From the NCBI GenBank assembly GCA_029932895.1, contig JAOZPF010000056.1:1-6905 (forward strand): DNA of 6,905 bases, given 5' to 3'. This stretch comes from Anaerolineae bacterium (GTDB lineage Bacteria > Chloroflexota > Anaerolineae > B4-G1 > DUEL01). This document shows, piece after piece, positions 4,346 to 6,905 of this stretch (the first letter of the stretch is position 1; each line of letters opens with the position of its first letter). Position numbers and translations under genes: made by a program. The notes below the pieces were generated by a model. It was not told the origin of the DNA. It saw only the letters and a list, made by a program, of their open reading frames with translations, and ran no database searches.

Positions 4346-6905
4346 TCAGCCCATCCTGCTCTCCTGGAGAATCGCGTTCAAGATGTCCGGCTTGTTCGCC
4401 AGCCCGAACGGAGCCTGATCGCCAGCCAGATCGTAGCGGTAAAAGACCACCCCCGTCACTGGCTGCTCCTCGCGAAAGTAGCGCAGTGCTTCGTGCACCC
4501 AGGCGCTGTTATCCGGCAGCCACCCGATAGTGCCTCCAATCGTCCTCAGGCACTGGGGGTTCAGCTCGGTGACAAAGACCGGCAGCGAGCGGAACCGGCC
4601 GGGCACCATATCCAGCGATGTCTCGACGGTCCGCAGGTGCAGGTACTGCCACGTCAGCGGCTCGTGTGTGAACCGCTCCCTCGACCAGACCTCGGACGGC
4701 TCATTGGTCTGCGTCTTGGCGTGGAGAAAGAGCGCGTCGGCGCCGGCGATATCGTGCAGGATCGTCAGCCACCAATCCCGATTGTTCGAGCCGGGGCCAA
4801 AGTAGGGGTCGATCGGCGGTGGCCCCATCCTAACCCGACCGGCCACGCGCTGCCAGATCTCGTTATAGATGGCGGTGACATAGCCCGGCGTGAGTGGGAA
4901 CTCGTGGTCGCTGCCCACGCCCGGCCACTCGGAACGGTTGTTCGGCTCGTTGCCAACGTGAAAATAGTCCACGCCCCGCGCACCGAGCATCGTCTCCACC
5001 ACGCTGCTGATAAAGCTATCCCTGTCCTCCGGGCGGGGCAGGGTGCCGCTGCCGTCGGCATACCCCCAGTTAAGGCGGCAGATGACGGTGATGCCCGCCT
5101 GCTGAATGGGGGTGCAATCGATCTGGATCGGCTGATGCTGGACGGCGTGGTGGACCAGGCAGCAGCCGGTCATGCCGTGCGCCGCCATCCACTCGCCCCC
5201 GGACCGGTCGTGCAGGCCGACCAGGACTCGCGAGGGCGGGGGAGCGTATCCCCTCGCCCGGACGTGCGCCGCCCGCACACCGGCGTACTCGGCCGCGCTC
5301 TTGTCCTTGCGCCTCCCATCCCACGTGTCGATGATGTGGAGCGTCTCCCCGTCCACGGCTTCCAGGTACACAAAGTGTCCCCCATCCGCCCGCCTCAGGA
5401 TGACCTCCCACCCGTCCCTGAGCAGCCGGTCCAGCGCGCGGGCCGACCGCATCTGGTTATCCTTGATGTGGTCATCGAACACCGAGAACAAGGGGACCGC
5501 GCCCTCCCAGGCCATGATGTTGTCATTGACATAGGCCGCGCGGGCTGCCACGAGGAGCTTGTCCAGCAGCGGCGGCGTCACGTCCCGCCCATACACCTTG
5601 CGCAGAATGATGGCGAACCCTGTCAGAAAGCAGCCGTACCGACCGATGGTCTCATCCCCCACGTCCGGGTGCTCGCCAAAGTCATAATCCGCCCAGCGGG
5701 GATCGATCTGCGCCAGTCCAATATCCCCCTTTAACAGTGGAAGAAGCTGGATCGCCATATCCCAGGGGGTCGATGGTTCGACGATCCGGTAACCCGTGTC
5801 GAGGCCATGCTCGCTCAGCCACCGCTGCGGGTCCGTCGTCCACTGTGCCGGGTTCACGACGACTATGTCCCAGCCGTCAGGCTCAAAGTGGGCGTCGTCG
5901 GCGGGATGCGCCACGGCCCCCATCCGCGCGGAAGCGCCGATGGCGGCAGCGGTGCGCCAGTTGATCCGGGCGACAGAATCGCGGATGGGAGGCAAAAGCA
6001 CCAACAGGGAACCGTCAGGCTCGTCCGCTGGCGCGTGTCCCCCACCACCGCCGCTGATCACCGCTTTGCCCCCCCCATCTCTCCGGGGGAGACGGGCAGC
6101 CTGGGGGACAGCGTGACTCCATTTTTGGCGCGAGAATGCTGGCGGCGGCGACAGCGAGGGCGGGACGTTTCCCCCCGGCCATTCAACCAGCAAGACAGGG
6201 TCGGCCGGGTTGTTCCCCACCATGACGTCAAAGTGAAGATGGCCCTCCGGCCCCGGCCGGCCCAACTTCTGCCCGACTACCACCCGGTCGCCGATGCTCA
6301 CATAGATGCCCTCTCCCCCCGCCAGGTGACCGTAGCGGATCAGGACCCCCTGCCCCTCCAGTGTCACGGTCTGCACGCGCACGCGGTACCCGAATCCCCC
6401 CCTGTTACCGTGGTATCCTGCCTCCACCACGACGCCGTTCGTGGCCGATACCACCTCGTCTCCCCAGGCCGACCACGAGCACTCCAGGTCGATGCCATTG
6501 TGGAACGCCATTCGCTCCGGTTGCCACTGTCCAAACCCTTTCGTCATGCGCCGGCCGGGGTGCGTCAGCGGGTAAGCCAGGGGAAGGCCCGCCTCCTTGA
6601 GGCTGTAAGCCAGCAACCGACCCTTGAGCTGGTACTCGTTATCCCAGTTGAGGGGCCAGTAAATGATCCCCGGGTAAAAGGTGGCGAAAAAGTCCTCCAA
6701 ATTCGCGGCCTGCTCCGAGGCTGGCCATTCGTGCGGGCGGAGCGCGATCACGCGCCGGGTATAGAGAGCGCCTATCCCGGCGTCATCGGCGCTGCCCCCG
6801 ATCGTCCACAACCCCTCCGTCACCGGGAGCAGGTCCAAAAGCCTGAGCATAAACGCCGAGTCCGCACTGGGATGGACTAGAAGGTAGGTGCGCTCGTACT
6901 GGAGA
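4346..6905 (-). CDS. Multidomain wall/glycan hydrolase: domain X - M23 - domain X - C39-like peptidase - GH-A-like glycosidase (N-terminus cut by window edge)
   Basis: The frame stays open to the right edge (about 18 codons before Met 6850, including YLLVHPSADSAF), so the true start lies outside. Numbering from Met 6850: domain X1 runs to about 85. The M23 (LytM) zinc endopeptidase spans about 92-226, with His117/Asp121 (HNGID), His175 (YGHL) and His204/His206 (HLHFD). A Pro/Gly-rich linker covers 227-279. Domain X2 spans about 280-373. The C39-like papain-fold peptidase spans about 376-533, with Gln381, Cys407 (IGRYGCFLTG), His492 (GGHFVYLEAVDG) and Asp508. The glycoside hydrolase barrel spans about 541-834, with likely acid/base Glu635 (HVGNEPN) and nucleophile Glu762 (VFVTELN), the clan GH-A arrangement. 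All catalytic sets look intact. M23 enzymes cleave peptidoglycan cross-bridges, so extracellular wall or glycan degradation is plausible, but the signal peptide, if any, is not visible. Substrates of the C39-like and GH domains cannot be told. Confidence 0.9.
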   Translation of the reverse strand, partial: LQYERTYLLVHPSADSAFMLRLLDLLPVTEGLWTIGGSADDAGIGALYTRRVIALRPHEWPASEQAANLEDFFATFYPGIIYWPLNWDNEYQLKGRLLAYSLKEAGLPLAYPLTHPGRRMTKGFGQWQPERMAFHNGIDLECSWSAWGDEVVSATNGVVVEAGYHGNRGGFGYRVRVQTVTLEGQGVLIRYGHLAGGEGIYVSIGDRVVVGQKLGRPGPEGHLHFDVMVGNNPADPVLLVEWPGGNVPPSLSPPPAFSRQKWSHAVPQAARLPRRDGGGKAVISGGGGGHAPADEPDGSLLVLLPPIRDSVARINWRTAAAIGASARMGAVAHPADDAHFEPDGWDIVVVNPAQWTTDPQRWLSEHGLDTGYRIVEPSTPWDMAIQLLPLLKGDIGLAQIDPRWADYDFGEHPDVGDETIGRYGCFLTGFAIILRKVYGRDVTPPLLDKLLVAARAAYVNDNIMAWEGAVPLFSVFDDHIKDNQMRSARALDRLLRDGWEVILRRADGGHFVYLEAVDGETLHIIDTWDGRRKDKSAAEYAGVRAAHVRARGYAPPPSRVLVGLHDRSGGEWMAAHGMTGCCLVHHAVQHQPIQIDCTPIQQAGITVICRLNWGYADGSGTLPRPEDRDSFISSVVETMLGARGVDYFHVGNEPNNRSEWPGVGSDHEFPLTPGYVTAIYNEIWQRVAGRVRMGPPPIDPYFGPGSNNRDWWLTILHDIAGADALFLHAKTQTNEPSEVWSRERFTHEPLTWQYLHLRTVETSLDMVPGRFRSLPVFVTELNPQCLRTIGGTIGWLPDNSAWVHEALRYFREEQPVTGVVFYRYDLAGDQAPFGLANKPDILNAILQESRMG
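5732..6013 (-). repeat. Domain X, copy 2 (within the multidomain hydrolase)
   Basis: About 94 residues lie between the Gly-rich linker and the C39-like domain: SLLVLLPP, then VAHPADDAHFE, WDIVVVNPAQW, and YRIVEPSTPWDMAIQLL. The motif order and spacing match copy 1, with (S/P)ADDA and a strand ending PxxW in both. The divergence suggests an old duplication and not a recent DNA repeat. Confidence 0.6.
6596..6905 (-). repeat. Domain X, copy 1 (within the multidomain hydrolase)
   Basis: About 100 residues precede the M23 domain: a hydrophobic strand (TYLLVHP), then GGSADDAGIG, the strand RRVIALRPHEW, and FYPGIIYWPLNW. The alternation suggests a small alpha/beta fold. Copy 2 shares the order LLV..P, ADDA, a hydrophobic strand ending in PxxW, and a Pro-containing segment before a helix. 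I do not recognise a named family. Confidence 0.6.

Noticed and set aside
4493..5734. A 413-codon open frame on the plus strand
   Set aside because: It is antisense to the glycosidase and C39-like domains, whose catalytic motifs are intact on the minus strand. The plus product shows no domain or signal pattern.
5807..6880. A 357-codon open frame on the plus strand
   Set aside because: It lies antisense to the conserved M23, X and C39-coding region. It encodes Arg/Pro/His-rich sequence without a recognisable domain, as is typical of the opposite strand of GC-rich genes.
4346..6905. Possible phage endolysin or prophage origin for the multidomain hydrolase
   Set aside because: The domains would fit, but no phage structural, holin or integrase gene and no attachment site is visible, and base composition matches the neighbouring genes.

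Overview
The window is GC-rich, and every gene I can support lies on the minus strand. Three things suggest a Chloroflexota genome, probably of Anaerolineae type: Thr/Pro-rich 'PTPTPT' linkers behind single N-terminal membrane anchors, a zinc-ribbon/LysM membrane protein, and an M23/C39/glycosidase fusion. No 16S rRNA or other marker is present, so this placement is an inference from protein style.

Reading in the direction of transcription (high to low coordinates), 6905-4346 holds a very large multidomain hydrolase whose N-terminus lies beyond the right edge. Its visible order is: an unnamed alpha/beta-like domain, an M23 (LytM) endopeptidase, a Gly-rich linker, a second copy of the unnamed domain, a C39-like papain-fold peptidase, and a clan GH-A-like glycoside hydrolase barrel. 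All expected catalytic residues of the three enzyme domains are visible. A 249-base intergenic region follows (4097-4345). It contains several inverted repeats, one of them a likely terminator, and a TATAAT -10 box only about ten bases from the next start codon.

From 4096 to the left edge runs a compact five-gene array that looks like one operon: rph (RNase PH); a membrane-anchored protein resembling a zinc metallopeptidase family but with its HExxH motif lost; a SanA/YdcF-type DUF218 membrane protein; an HD-superfamily phosphohydrolase; and a zinc-ribbon/TM/LysM protein cut by the left edge. Junctions are a 4-nt ATGA overlap, a 14-nt gap, a 17-nt overlap and a 0-nt junction, so translational coupling is likely throughout.

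The common theme outside rph and the HD protein is the cell envelope: wall hydrolysis or wall binding (M23, C39, GH, LysM), an envelope-barrier family (SanA) and an extracytoplasmic pseudo-peptidase. The most unusual items are the domain-duplicated triple hydrolase, the catalytically degenerate metallopeptidase homologue, and the near-leaderless promoter driving an rph-led envelope operon. I saw no tRNA, rRNA, CRISPR array, insertion sequence or phage structural gene.
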